Below are positions 17,770 through 26,370 of a stretch of 64,000 nt of DNA, one piece after another. Each line of letters begins with the position of its first letter. Within the stretch, counting starts at the first letter, position 1. Below the pieces are notes generated by a model. It had not been told where the DNA came from, did not search any database, and saw nothing but the letters and a program-made list of their open reading frames with translations. The stretch is taken from the NCBI RefSeq assembly GCF_007673525.1, contig NZ_VDZU01000001.1, forward strand, positions 2,926,055-2,990,054. The letters run 5' to 3'. A program made the translations under genes and the position numbers. The DNA is from Fictibacillus phosphorivorans. GTDB lineage: Bacteria > Bacillota > Bacilli > Bacillales > Fictibacillaceae.

Positions 17770-17801
17770 AATAATACCCTCCTGCTTTACAGGTATTATT
17801 G
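17769..17801 (-). promoter_or_regulatory. Inverted repeat enclosing the permease ribosome binding site
   Basis: CAATAATACC (17769-17778) and GGTATTATTG (17792-17801) are perfect complements 13 bp apart; the loop holds most of the Shine-Dalgarno and the last base of the arm is the first base of the GTG start. It could be a translational hairpin or a protein operator. Confidence 0.5.
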
Positions 17802-17848
17802 TTTATCTTAAGCGATTGAATATTCATTGGCGTAAGAAAAAACAATTT

Positions 17849-18478
17849 TTACGATAATAAAAACGAGATACCTTTATAACCAAAGTAAAAACCAAATCCG
17901 ATTAATGATAAACCTGATAGTTTCGAAATTCCATCTAGAATGCGGTCAGCCAGCATCTTTCGAAAACTACTTGATACGACTGCCATCGCGAAATCCCACA
18001 TTAGTATGCCTGTAAATATAGCTGCACTATAAAGAAGTAGACTTTCTAATGAATATTTCGTTGCAGTTTCTGCAAGTATAGAACCATATATTCCTAACCA
18101 AAATAAGATAGTAAGTGGATTGGTAAGAGACATGAGAAAACCAGCCATAAAACTCCTGCTATTATGTACCGTGTAATCTTGTTGACTGCTCTTTCTTTCA
18201 GCAGAAGCTTTTTTTAATGTCTCGATTCCCGTATAAAGAAGAACAAAACTGCCAAATAGCCAGAGGAAAGTTTTAATGAATGGTGTATTAATATAGCTTA
18301 CAAGCCCCATGTAGACCATAAGCATATAGAGAGCATCTGCAAGAGTTGCACCTAATCCGACCATCCAAGCTTGCCAAAATCCGTATTTAATACCGCGGTC
18401 CATCTGTGCAGCATTTACAGGACCGATTGGTGCAGCAAGAGATAAACCTAGCAGTACATATTTAAAAAATAATATCAT
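17849..18478 (-). CDS. LysE/RhtB family amino acid exporter
   Basis: A 209-residue protein with about six helices and the LysE family start (LGLSLAAPIGPVNAAQMDRGIKYG), followed by WMVGLGATLADALYMLMVY and the conserved SLTNPLTILFWLGIYG. Family members export amino acids or derivatives. GGAGGT ribosome binding site. It lies 79 bp upstream of the APC permease on the same strand; import and export genes side by side may serve one amino acid pool, but this is inference. Confidence 0.88.
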   Translation of the reverse strand: MILFFKYVLLGLSLAAPIGPVNAAQMDRGIKYGFWQAWMVGLGATLADALYMLMVYMGLVSYINTPFIKTFLWLFGSFVLLYTGIETLKKASAERKSSQQDYTVHNSRSFMAGFLMSLTNPLTILFWLGIYGSILAETATKYSLESLLLYSAAIFTGILMWDFAMAVVSSSFRKMLADRILDGISKLSGLSLIGFGFYFGYKGISFLLS

Positions 18479-18585
18479 TGATTACCTCCACATATAAGAT
18501 GGACACCTTATGCTTGTCTTCATCTTATTCGGAAGTAATTCTAATCAGACCTAAAAAATCATATTGTGAATGGGAGTTCATACAA

Positions 18586-18849
18586 ATGGATCATCAGTTA
18601 AGCCCTAAGATTCAAGAAGCTCTTGACCATGTTAAGCGTGCGGATGAAGCTATGATAGAAGCACAAGCAAATCAAACGCCATCTTGTTTTCAAACCGCAA
18701 AAATATGGCTAGAAACCGCTCAGCAATCAGTACATGACGTAGGTGAAGGAATGTCTGAAGAAGAAAAGAAACACATTCATCACGCCAAAGAATACTTGAG
18801 ACATCTTCACGAAACACAAGCTGCACTGCAAGATACTAGGTACGATTAA
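18586..18849 (+). CDS. Small helical hypothetical protein (87 aa)
   Basis: The frame opens at 18478, but GGGAG stands 10 bases before the ATG at 18586. The product is almost entirely helical and charged (SPKIQEALDHVKRADEAMIE, then EGMSEEEKKHIHHAKEYLRH), without signal peptide or membrane helix. Family not recognised. The following terminator is shared with the convergent small gene. Confidence 0.6.
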   Translation: MDHQLSPKIQEALDHVKRADEAMIEAQANQTPSCFQTAKIWLETAQQSVHDVGEGMSEEEKKHIHHAKEYLRHLHETQAALQDTRYD

Positions 18850-18856
18850 CGTATAA

Positions 18857-18892
18857 ATCCCTCATGAGAGCTCATGAGGGATCTTTATGTTT
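18857..18892. terminator. Terminator between convergent small genes
   Basis: Perfect 12-bp arms (ATCCCTCATGAG / CTCATGAGGGAT), 2 bp apart, followed by a T-rich stretch. Confidence 0.65.
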
Positions 18893-19118
18893 AGGTAAAT
18901 AAATTTCGGATAAAACCGGCTTGGTTGACGGTTTCAGTTTTCACATCAACATTAAGTTTACGAATGTTATCACAATAAATATGAAGTCGTTTTGCTTTCT
19001 CTGCGTTTAGATAAGAGGCGTAGTTGTCCAGCTTATCTACTTCACGAAGTACGTCTTCCTTTGTGTCTGCTTTCTCGATCCTGCTGCAACAAGAGCTGAT
19101 CTGGTCATAAACAGACAT
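18891..19118 (-). CDS. Small hypothetical protein (75 aa)
   Basis: A helical soluble protein with a CC pair near the N-terminus (ISSCCSRIEKADTK) and the segment LDNYASYLNAEKAKRLHIYC. AGGAGG lies 8 bases before the ATG at 19118; a GTG nine bases upstream is too close to it. Family not recognised. Confidence 0.6.
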   Translation of the reverse strand: MSVYDQISSCCSRIEKADTKEDVLREVDKLDNYASYLNAEKAKRLHIYCDNIRKLNVDVKTETVNQAGFIRNLFT

Positions 19119-19334
19119 GCTAGCCACCTCCTTTATGTTTTATTTAATAATTCCCTCTCCAAAATTTTTAAAACTGCGACCTATGAACTGTTGAGTCGTT
19201 TAACAATAATTCCTATAATTTGTTTGCTAGACTTTGCTTACACCATTTTAAAAGGAGCACAACAAAGTGGAAGAATTTCGTGCTACGTTCTGATGACCGT
19301 TATATCGCAGCGCTTAAAGGTTAATGGTACATAC

Positions 19335-19366
19335 ATAAAAAAAGGAAGAATCACTCTCCCTTTTAT
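19335..19366 (-). terminator. Weak terminator of the DinB-SRPBCC operon
   Basis: Minus-strand AAAAGGGA / TCCTTTT stem around a 10-base loop, followed by seven T. Confidence 0.5.
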
Positions 19367-19375
19367 AAAAAGTAT

Positions 19376-19831
19376 TCAAGAAATTACTGGTGGCAACGTT
19401 CGTCCTGTTTCCAGCATTGTTTTCAAGTTGCTCAAGATCGCTGGCCAGCCATTGTTAAATCCTACGAACGTATCTTCATCCTCTACGAGATCTGCATCCT
19501 TCAAATTCTCGTGACGCAATGTCAACCTCACTGTACCGTTCAACTCCTTAAGCAGAAATGTCGCAATAGTAGGCTTTTTCCGAACTTCATCATCCCACTT
19601 GTTGAACCATGTAAAGGAGAGTTTCTTTTGTGGCTCATATGTTAAGATTTCTCCCCAATCAGTCACCTTACTGCCGCGTGAATATGTAATCTGTGAACCT
19701 TCTTTCCATTCCGAATCCACTCGGCTGCCGAAAAAGTATTGCTCTGTTAAATCTCCGTTTGTTAGGGCATCCCACAATTTTTCAGATGAGGTCTCTATAT
19801 ATGTAACATATACAAACTTTAGATTCTCCAC
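19376..19831 (-). CDS. SRPBCC / AHSA1-like domain protein
   Basis: A 151-residue single-domain protein with the START-like AHSA1 pattern: N-terminal YVTYIETSSEKLWDALTNGDLTEQY, central ITYSRGSKVTDWGEILTYEP, and C-terminal GFNNGWPAILSNLKTMLETG. These bind hydrophobic ligands in a deep pocket; specific function unknown. Starts at GTG, 8 bases after AGGAGG, and 15 bp after the DinB-type gene, so the two form an operon. Confidence 0.82.
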   Translation of the reverse strand: MENLKFVYVTYIETSSEKLWDALTNGDLTEQYFFGSRVDSEWKEGSQITYSRGSKVTDWGEILTYEPQKKLSFTWFNKWDDEVRKKPTIATFLLKELNGTVRLTLRHENLKDADLVEDEDTFVGFNNGWPAILSNLKTMLETGRTLPPVIS

Positions 19832-19846
19832 ATTCTAGCCCTCCTT

Positions 19847-20332
19847 TTAATGAACACCTTTATTAGAATCCCAGTTTCCTTTAGATTTTCTTATCTCAAC
19901 GATTTGGCCGATGTGATAGGCATTATGAATGTTTATATGAGCAAGTACAGAATACCAAGGGTCGTGACGGTCTTCATGAGCAGAAATTTCAAAGATACTA
20001 CCCTCTGCATCTTTTAATACAGTCGCCCAATCCGTTAGGATAGCAAATAATTGATCTTTAGCTGCTTCCCAATCCTGACCGTTTTTGTTTTCGAACGTCT
20101 CATCATTGCTTTCAACCTTTTGATGGGGCGAATTTCCTTTAAACCTCTGTAAATAACGTTCGTTCCAGAAAATCAAGTGGTTGACGATCTCCCATATAGA
20201 GTTGCTTTCACCAGACTTTTCCCTCGCTTGTTCAATTGTAAGTCCTTGAAGTGCTCGATCAATAGGCACAAACCAGTTTGGTTCATTATGGTTTGCCGCC
20301 ATTTGATTTAAAAGAATTGTTTTTTTATTCAT
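19847..20332 (-). CDS. DinB family protein
   Basis: A 161-residue four-helix-bundle protein with putative metal-binding His positions of the DinB/YfiT fold: HLIFWNERY in the second helix and HINIHNAYHIGQIVEIR in the last. In Bacillus such proteins are often thiol-transferase-like or of unknown function. The start at 20332 follows AGGAGG by 7 bases; that Shine-Dalgarno lies in the arm of a long hairpin with the preceding intergenic DNA. Confidence 0.82.
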   Translation of the reverse strand: MNKKTILLNQMAANHNEPNWFVPIDRALQGLTIEQAREKSGESNSIWEIVNHLIFWNERYLQRFKGNSPHQKVESNDETFENKNGQDWEAAKDQLFAILTDWATVLKDAEGSIFEISAHEDRHDPWYSVLAHINIHNAYHIGQIVEIRKSKGNWDSNKGVH

Positions 20333-20337
20333 ACAAA

Positions 20338-20388
20338 AACCTCCTTGTTCAGAACTGTTTACGAACATACATTCTGCACAAGGAGGTT
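20338..20388 (-). promoter_or_regulatory. 16-bp hairpin that pairs the DinB-gene Shine-Dalgarno
   Basis: AACCTCCTTGT (20338-20348) and ACAAGGAGGTT (20378-20388) are perfect complements; after one mismatch five more bases pair. In the minus-strand RNA the 3' arm contains AAGGAGG of the DinB-like gene and runs into five U. It can be a terminator of the upstream oxidoreductase gene, a Shine-Dalgarno-sequestering element, or both. Confidence 0.6.
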
Positions 20389-20407
20389 GGATTCCTTTTT
20401 ATAAACT

Positions 20408-21421
20408 TTAAATATTCTGCTTTGATATTAGTTCTGATAGTTGCACACGACGACCTTCTTTACTCGAGATAGCTGCTGCTTCATTTATTGCCGTTAGGTT
20501 CACAATATCATCTCTTTCTATCGTCGTCTTCACCCCATTTTCAATCGCCTCAACCCATTGCTCCATATTAGAAGAGATTGGATTCGGCAGTTCCGGCTTT
20601 ACCCAATCCTCTGTGCCAAGGTGCTTACTTTTAATTCTTACATCTTGCCATTCAACCATAAGTGTACCTTCTGTGCCGTAAAGCTCGAGTTGCTGAGGGC
20701 TTCCATAAGATAAGAAGCCCGTTTCGATCATTCCCATAGCACCTGATTCATATTCCACCATAACGACAGCGTTATCATCTACACCTAATTCGTATAATTC
20801 ATTCAATCTACTGCTTACTGCTTTTACTTTTCCACCTAAACGGTTCGTTAAATAAATTGGATGTGCCCCAAGATCGATCAAAGCTCCTCCTCCACACTCT
20901 TCTTTATTATAAAAGTGCTGTGGCAGCCATCCTTTTGGATTCTCTTCCGAAGGTACTGATCCGTTATGAGCTACGCGACATCTAATATATGTAAGATCTC
21001 CAAGAAGTCCAATGTCTACTGCTTGTTGGGCATAGAGGTAAAAGCTTTCTGTAAGTCTTGGAAGGTTGACCATAAGTTGTACCTTATTTTTGTCTACAGC
21101 ATCTAAAATTTCTTCACACTCTTTCACTGTGAAAGCTAGGACTTTTTCAGTAAAAATATGTTTCCCATGGTTCGCAGCAGCGATAATTACCTCTTTATGA
21201 CGGTTTGTTGCTGTAGTAACGATTACACCATCAATGCTTGAATCAGCTAGCACGTTCTGGAGATCCGCTTCATACGAAACACCTAACTCTTCCGCCCATC
21301 GGATTCCTCGCTCTTCGTTTTCGTCCCAAACCGTTTTGATCGTGATGGCTTCATTTTCCATTGCTTCTCGTGCATAATCGACTGCATGCACGTGCCATTT
21401 ACTGAGTAGAGCTACATTCAT
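20408..21421 (-). CDS. Gfo/Idh/MocA family oxidoreductase
   Basis: A 337-residue NAD(P)-dependent enzyme: N-terminal Rossmann part (about 1-120, with the TVWDENEERGIRWAEELG strand-helix, and HGKHIFTEKVLAFT holding the family's EKP-like motif as EKV) and a C-terminal domain with GGGALIDLGAHPIYL near 180. The usual EKP Lys is present but Pro is replaced by Val. The GAGGAG Shine-Dalgarno favours the ATG at 21421. Typical substrates are sugars or inositols; none can be assigned. Confidence 0.85.
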   Translation of the reverse strand: MNVALLSKWHVHAVDYAREAMENEAITIKTVWDENEERGIRWAEELGVSYEADLQNVLADSSIDGVIVTTATNRHKEVIIAAANHGKHIFTEKVLAFTVKECEEILDAVDKNKVQLMVNLPRLTESFYLYAQQAVDIGLLGDLTYIRCRVAHNGSVPSEENPKGWLPQHFYNKEECGGGALIDLGAHPIYLTNRLGGKVKAVSSRLNELYELGVDDNAVVMVEYESGAMGMIETGFLSYGSPQQLELYGTEGTLMVEWQDVRIKSKHLGTEDWVKPELPNPISSNMEQWVEAIENGVKTTIERDDIVNLTAINEAAAISSKEGRRVQLSELISKQNI

Positions 21422-21561
21422 TACCTTTACCACTCCTCAAGCTAGAATTATTACCATTATACATAAGAGAGGCGTGCAATACATAACAAGCTTTACTGTG
21501 TTTACTAGGAGTTTAGAAGTTTATCAAAGTTAATAAAATAACTAAAATTTGCTTCTTGATT

Positions 21562-22317
21562 CTATACGCTGCTCTCACTTGCGCCTTCTATTACCATTCT
21601 ATTTTGAAGTGACTCTACAAAATCTCCCGCATGATCAAAATAAAGATGCACTTTATTAATCTCTTGTTTTTGTCCAAAGTAACCTCTTGCTTGCACTGGA
21701 TCCTTAAACACTATTTCATATTTTAGCTCATCGCTAATCCCAAAAATAATCGTAAGTATTCTTGGGAAAGCCGTAGCATGGAATACTCTCTTCTCATTTA
21801 TGATACTTCCACTTTTGTTGTATTTGATTGAGGCAGGCTGTATATAGTCAATCTAGCTTAAATTAAAATATAGAGATCGTCTAGCACCAATTTTCATCCT
21901 TACTTTATCTTTGGTAATACGAAAAGGGGTATTTCTCATTAAGTTATAGTCACCTAGCATGTAGATAACACTGTAAATATGTAAAACTAGCATAATAAGA
22001 GCTATGTTAGGTTCTTCTTTTTTAAGGTAAATATGAAACACAATCGTCTCAATGATTTGTTCGTGGATTAAAGCTAGAAATAGATAAAAATAATTGGAGT
22101 TTTTATGAAAGAGGTAACTATCATTCTGAATCACCATACGTTTTTTAATTCTCCACTTAAAGAAGGCATGGTATAAGATGTTCCATTCCTTTTTGAAGAG
22201 TAAGAATATAGGGTTCTGATCTATGTTTCCTTTCTTATACATAAGAAATAAGTAAATAAACAAACTCTCAAATAAAATGATGACTATGACAATTGAGATT
22301 AATAGTTGGCGATCCAT
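21562..22317 (-). pseudogene. Membrane protein gene interrupted by one in-frame TAG
   Basis: The first 154 residues (ATG at 22317 behind GGAAGGG) have an N-terminal helix, and two more near residues 75-92 and 103-120. TAG at 21853-21855 ends this part, but the same frame stays open for 96 further codons (DYIQPASIKYNKSG ... YEIVFKDPV ... VHLYFDHAGDFVESL) to TAG at 21562. The downstream part reads like real beta-rich protein and joins in phase, so this looks like one 251-codon gene with a nonsense mutation. The family is not recognised; the C-terminal part resembles a PH-like cytoplasmic domain after membrane helices, which is inference. Confidence 0.7.
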
Positions 22318-22515
22318 AAATACATTTCCCTTCCTTCACCATATTCTTCAAGTTAATTGTAAAGGAATGGGAATTAATGAGTAGTAAAAATAATGATTTC
22401 CATAATTTTGTAACAACTTTAAGGCAAATTGGTTAAACCACCTCTTATTGGAAGGAATTTAGACTGGACTCGATGGTATTGGAAAGTTCTATTTTAAATT
22501 ACACTTTATTCAACA

Positions 22516-22561
22516 TAAAAAAAGCCGTACTCGAAGTACAAAATCTTCCTCAAGTGACGGC
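22516..22561 (-). terminator. Terminator of the GNAT gene
   Basis: GCCGT / ACGGC outer arms and a CTTGAGG-type inner stem on the minus strand, followed by seven T. Confidence 0.7.
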
Positions 22562-22574
22562 AAAAAGTTATGAG

Positions 22575-23108
22575 TCATATCGTTTTATAGTACAAAACGG
22601 TTGTATCTAATCCACCTTTTTCGTTCTTAGCGAAAAAGGGTATTCGCCCCGCTTCTTGAAAACCAAACGACTGATAAAGTAGATTTGATGGATCACCTTC
22701 CCTTGTATCTAAAACAAGCAGTGACCGCCCTATTTCTTTTGCCCTTTGTTCTGCATGAAGCAGCAGCTTTCGCCCAATTCCTTTTTGTCTAAATGCTGGG
22801 TGTGTCATCAGCTTAGCTACCTCTGCACGATGAGTTCCATTTGGTTTCGTACACAAGTGAAGCTGAATGGTACCCGCGATATGCTCATCAACTTTAGCGA
22901 TCCAAAACAAAATATCAGGTTCCACACAGCTTTCCCAAAAGGCATCAGCTTCTTGTTTTTTTAGCGGAGACAAAAAGCCGATTGAAGCTCCTTCATCTAC
23001 TACTTTAATTAAAAGATCAGACAGCTCGTCGGTACATTCGTCAACATTCCGTATCTCAACAATTTCCATTCCCGTTATCCCCTTCATCACCATTTGTTTA
23101 TTATCCAT
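22575..23108 (-). CDS. GNAT family N-acetyltransferase
   Basis: A 177-residue acetyltransferase. Motif A is clear: VAKLMTHPAFRQKGIGRKLL at about 112-131 with the RQKGIG acetyl-CoA loop, followed by LLVLDTREGDPSNLLYQSFGFQEAGRIP as motif B. Acceptor substrate unknown. AAAGGAG 7 bases before the ATG. Confidence 0.88.
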   Translation of the reverse strand: MDNKQMVMKGITGMEIVEIRNVDECTDELSDLLIKVVDEGASIGFLSPLKKQEADAFWESCVEPDILFWIAKVDEHIAGTIQLHLCTKPNGTHRAEVAKLMTHPAFRQKGIGRKLLLHAEQRAKEIGRSLLVLDTREGDPSNLLYQSFGFQEAGRIPFFAKNEKGGLDTTVLYYKTI

Positions 23109-23195
23109 TTTAATACTCCTTTTCAGTGAAAAGAAGAGGGTTTGTTGAAAATCGAATTATCATACATTAACTCATCTCAATTCCTTAAATTTGTC

Positions 23196-23222
23196 ACTCC
23201 GCTTCAGCCTATGCATACACTA
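23196..23222 (+). promoter_or_regulatory. Sigma-K promoter of the CotZ-like genes
   Basis: AC at 23196-23197, a 16-base spacer and CATACACTA at 23214-23222 match the mother-cell sigma-K consensus (AC-N16-CATANNNTA) exactly at the defining positions. It lies about 30 bp before the ribosome binding site of the first CotZ-like gene. Confidence 0.7.
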
Positions 23223-23253
23223 TGTTCGAGAATAACTTAGGGGAGGCTTATAT

Positions 23254-23594
23254 ATGATGAAACATTCAAGAAACAGTTTATTCTCAAAACAACATCTATT
23301 TCAAAACGAGAAGAAGCAACATCCTCAAACAAGCTGCGAGGGTTGTATCTGTGGAATTTTTCGTCGTTTAAATGAGGAATGTACAGAGGGTTGTACAACT
23401 AACAATCAGTTCTTTTATATTCTGCCAAAAGGGGAAAGTCGTCCAGTCGGTGATACCCCTATTCTCTTTCGATTCCTACGCTTTGAAGCTGAGAGTTGCT
23501 GCGCTTTTTTGAGATTATGATTGAGCAAAATACGGTCACTTTGCAAGTTGCTGTAGACTGTCACGAAATTAGTGGTATCGTACCGATCCAGTAA
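23254..23594 (+). pseudogene. CotZ/ExsY family spore coat protein, frameshifted
   Basis: The N-terminal 88 residues have the Cys-rich CotZ/ExsY pattern (SCEGCICGIFRRLNEEC, later FRFLRFEAESCCAF), then a six-T run at 23503-23508 shifts the frame to an early TGA at 23518. Adding one T would continue as FFEIMIEQNTVTLQVAVDCH and end at 23594, which aligns with the intact neighbour's ending (IIDCRDISFI). So one base is missing from a T-homopolymer: a real mutation or an assembly error. The family forms the cysteine-rich outer coat or exosporium base layer. GGGGAGG ribosome binding site and sigma-K promoter upstream. Confidence 0.85.
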
Positions 23595-23611
23595 AAGAGG
23601 TGATCTTTAAG

Positions 23612-23950
23612 ATGTTAGCAAATTGTGGTTGCTCCAACCTTTCAAAATGCGGTGGTTGTGCATGCTGTATTTTAAAAAATTTAGCTCAGCAAATATCTAG
23701 TCAATGTAACAGCAGTTTAAATCCCTCTCTATTTCTTCTGAATAAAGGAACAAGAGAACCGATTCGCCTGATAAGTGGTGAAGGGGATAATTCGACTGTT
23801 TTTCAACTCTTGAAATTTGATCCTGACTCTTGTTGTGCTTACTTCACATATGTTGACAATCTAGGTGTTACACGAACATTTATTATTGATTGTAGAGATA
23901 TTAGCTTTATTGCAATGGGTCCGCCTGGAATGAACGGAAACATGGCTTAG
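23612..23950 (+). CDS. CotZ/ExsY family spore coat protein
   Basis: A 112-residue Cys-rich protein: LANCGCSNLSKCGGCACCILKN at the start, then SGEGDNSTVFQLLKFDPDSCCAYF and TFIIDCRDISFIAMGPP. These are the landmarks of CotY/CotZ/ExsY proteins that cross-link by disulfides and self-assemble at the spore crust or exosporium. AGAGGTGATC 6 bases before the ATG fixes the start; a GTG 12 bases earlier lies inside that Shine-Dalgarno. It follows the frameshifted paralogue by 17 bp, in one operon. Confidence 0.88.
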   Translation: MLANCGCSNLSKCGGCACCILKNLAQQISSQCNSSLNPSLFLLNKGTREPIRLISGEGDNSTVFQLLKFDPDSCCAYFTYVDNLGVTRTFIIDCRDISFIAMGPPGMNGNMA

Positions 23951-23961
23951 TTCTAGCAAAA

Positions 23962-23988
23962 AAAAGGAACGATTACTTCGTTCCTTTT
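23962..23988. terminator. Bidirectional terminator
   Basis: AAAAGGAACGA / TCGTTCCTTTT with a 5-base loop, between the coat operon and the convergent GGDEF gene. Confidence 0.88.
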
Positions 23989-23996
23989 CTTACATT

Positions 23997-25076
23997 TCAT
24001 TGATTGGCTGTACATACTTTATTTCTTCCAGTTCTCTTCGCTTCATACAATGCTTTATCTGCGTCTTTAATCATTAAGTTTCCATTAGGAGTTGTTTCTG
24101 GAAAGTTAGATAATCCGATAGAAACTGTGATGTTCACTTCTGTACCACTGTTTAAGAGGAATGCATGCTCTTCCACCGTTGATCTAATTCTTTCTGCGAT
24201 TTTTTTTGCTTGATCCAGCGAACAATCTACGAGTAAGACCGTAAATTCTTCTCCGCCGTTCCTACTCACAATGTCTGTTGGCCGTGCGCATGATCTAAGG
24301 ATCAACCCTAAATCTTTTAAAACAACATCCCCTTCTGAGTGACCATAAGTATCATTAATTTTCTTAAAAAAATCAATATCGATATACAACAAAGAAAGCT
24401 TTTTCTTCTTTTCAAGATCTGCCATACAACTGTTGAATACTTCATCAAATTTCCTTACATTGTTCAACCCCGTCAACGGGTCGATCGTAGACTCTGCTTT
24501 GTACTTATCAAACATCATCTGACTCTTAAATAAAATATGTAATACCTGAAACGCTACATAACCTGAGAGAAAGGAAACGAACCAATATCCAGGAATTAAG
24601 TAAAGCAGCAACTGTTGGTCCTCAATCAGATAGAAGAATAAGAGGGTTGTTAATAGATTTGCAAAAGTAAGCATGGACCATTTTTTTGTCTGTTGGCTCA
24701 AGTTCGTTCTTGAGATTCCGATTGCAAACAAGGTAACAGTTAACATTAACAGACTAGACGTATAAGAAGAAATATTAATCCCTATTAAAAACCGCCCTGC
24801 GATAACTAAGAACATTCCTATGAATGCCGGCACTGCTCCACCAAAATAGGCTAGTAGAATGACTGGGATATGTCTCAAATCGATCAGAGTTGTACCGATC
24901 GGAATGCTGTACTGCATGAGGATGTTACTGAACAATCCCCCTGCCACTCCTGTAGTTATCTTTTTCTTAATAGTAGAATTCATACGGAGTGGTGGATCTT
25001 TCTTAATCTGGGTATACAGAAACAATAGTGCGACTAAGATTGCAAGATTAGCAAAAAGCTGTTTAACAATTATCAT
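23997..25076 (-). CDS. Membrane diguanylate cyclase (5TMR-LYT sensor plus GGDEF)
   Basis: A 359-residue protein. Residues about 1-185 form five to six membrane helices of the 5TMR-LYT sensor type (TTLIDLRHIPVILLAYFGG); residues about 195-355 form a GGDEF domain with DPLTGLNNVRKFDE and an active GGEEF at 274-278. The inhibitory I-site RPTD (265-268) sits five residues before it, so c-di-GMP feedback is expected. It makes cyclic di-GMP, which steers motility, adhesion or biofilm. Start chosen at 25076 because TGGTGAT lies 4-5 bases before; an upstream ATG at 25088 is possible. Confidence 0.88.
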   Translation of the reverse strand: MIIVKQLFANLAILVALLFLYTQIKKDPPLRMNSTIKKKITTGVAGGLFSNILMQYSIPIGTTLIDLRHIPVILLAYFGGAVPAFIGMFLVIAGRFLIGINISSYTSSLLMLTVTLFAIGISRTNLSQQTKKWSMLTFANLLTTLLFFYLIEDQQLLLYLIPGYWFVSFLSGYVAFQVLHILFKSQMMFDKYKAESTIDPLTGLNNVRKFDEVFNSCMADLEKKKKLSLLYIDIDFFKKINDTYGHSEGDVVLKDLGLILRSCARPTDIVSRNGGEEFTVLLVDCSLDQAKKIAERIRSTVEEHAFLLNSGTEVNITVSIGLSNFPETTPNGNLMIKDADKALYEAKRTGRNKVCTANQ

Positions 25077-25249
25077 TTTTATCACCATCTAGTAAAATAC
25101 CATACATTACATCCAAAAACTAACAAAAATACCAAAACATTTGTAAGAATTTTCTTTTTTACCTTTAAACAAACAAATCATTCGCACGAATCAATTTCTA
25201 CTTATATGATTAAAGGTATATTCTCATCAATAAAACTGGAGTGTTCATT

Positions 25250-26326
25250 TTGACAAAGCTCTTATTAATCGGTGGTGGTCATGCTCACCTTTCCATCCTG
25301 CGCAGCCTATTAAATGAAAATGTTAACAATTTAGAAGTTACACTTATTACATCGTCAAAATTTCAATATTATTCAGGCATGTTTTCAGGATTTACAGAAG
25401 GTCTTTATGACGAAGACGAAATTCGTATCGATTTAGAGTCGTTATGCAGTCGAGCCTCTGTCTCGTTTATAGAAGACACTATCATCTCTTTTGATCCCAT
25501 GCAGAAAGTGTTGTTAGGATTTTCTGGCGGAATCTATTCATTTGATGTGATTTCTTTTGATATTGGTTCTGGGATCTCTTCGGATTTAACCAGAACTGTT
25601 GGTTTAAACATTAAACCAAACTACCGCTTTCCTGAACAGATCAAAAAATTCCGATCAAGTGAAAGTCCTGTCATAATCGGAGGTGGTTCTGCTGGAGTAG
25701 AGCTCGCCCTTGCTACATCGGCTTGGCGCCAAAAGCAAAGTTTGAAGAATCACGTAACCTTGATCAGCTCATCTCCACTCCTTCATTCTTATGGAAACAA
25801 AGCAACAAAGAAAATAAGAGAAATCGCTAAATCCCATAATCTTGTCTATTACGAAAATGAAAAGATAGATAAATTGGAAAACAACATCGTTGTTACTGAT
25901 AAAGGTACAAAGATCGAGTACTCTGCAATCATGCCCGTAACCGGACCAAAAGCAAGCTCACTATTTAAACAAGCATTGCTTTCCACTGATATAAAAGGGT
26001 ACTTACTCGTCGATGACACACTACAGAGCGCTGATTATCCGTACGTATTTGGAGCTGGTGATTGTGTGTCTTTATCGATCTATCCTGACCTTCCGAAGAA
26101 CGGTGTCTACGCGGTTAGACAAGGACCCATTCTCTGGAATAATATTAAGCGATTGATAACAGGTAGAACACTAGTTTCGTTCAAGCCTCAAAAGTATTAC
26201 GTATCTATCTTATCCACAGGCCATAAACATGGATTATTTACTTATGGCGACTACGTTATTTATGGAAAATGGGCTTGGAGCTTAAAGAATCTAATTGATC
26301 AAAAATTCATGAACAAACATCTATAA
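25250..26326 (+). CDS. FAD-dependent oxidoreductase, SelD-N-terminal-like (TIGR03169 type)
   Basis: A 358-residue flavoprotein with a N-terminal FAD-binding GGGHAHLSIL motif (about 8-17), a second Rossmann motif VIIGGGSAGVELAL near 143-156 and a terminal FAD segment VFGAGDC near 276. The GHAHL start, rather than GGGPAG, marks the pyridine nucleotide-disulfide oxidoreductases related to NADH dehydrogenase II and to the domain fused to selenophosphate synthetase in some bacteria. Redox cysteines are absent. Starts with TTG 8 bases after GGAG; a GTG at 25241 overlaps the Shine-Dalgarno. Partner and substrate unknown. Confidence 0.8.
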   Translation: MTKLLLIGGGHAHLSILRSLLNENVNNLEVTLITSSKFQYYSGMFSGFTEGLYDEDEIRIDLESLCSRASVSFIEDTIISFDPMQKVLLGFSGGIYSFDVISFDIGSGISSDLTRTVGLNIKPNYRFPEQIKKFRSSESPVIIGGGSAGVELALATSAWRQKQSLKNHVTLISSSPLLHSYGNKATKKIREIAKSHNLVYYENEKIDKLENNIVVTDKGTKIEYSAIMPVTGPKASSLFKQALLSTDIKGYLLVDDTLQSADYPYVFGAGDCVSLSIYPDLPKNGVYAVRQGPILWNNIKRLITGRTLVSFKPQKYYVSILSTGHKHGLFTYGDYVIYGKWAWSLKNLIDQKFMNKHL

Positions 26327-26370
26327 TTCTAGTCGCTAAATTTTAAGAGATTATAGAGGTTAAGCTCAAA

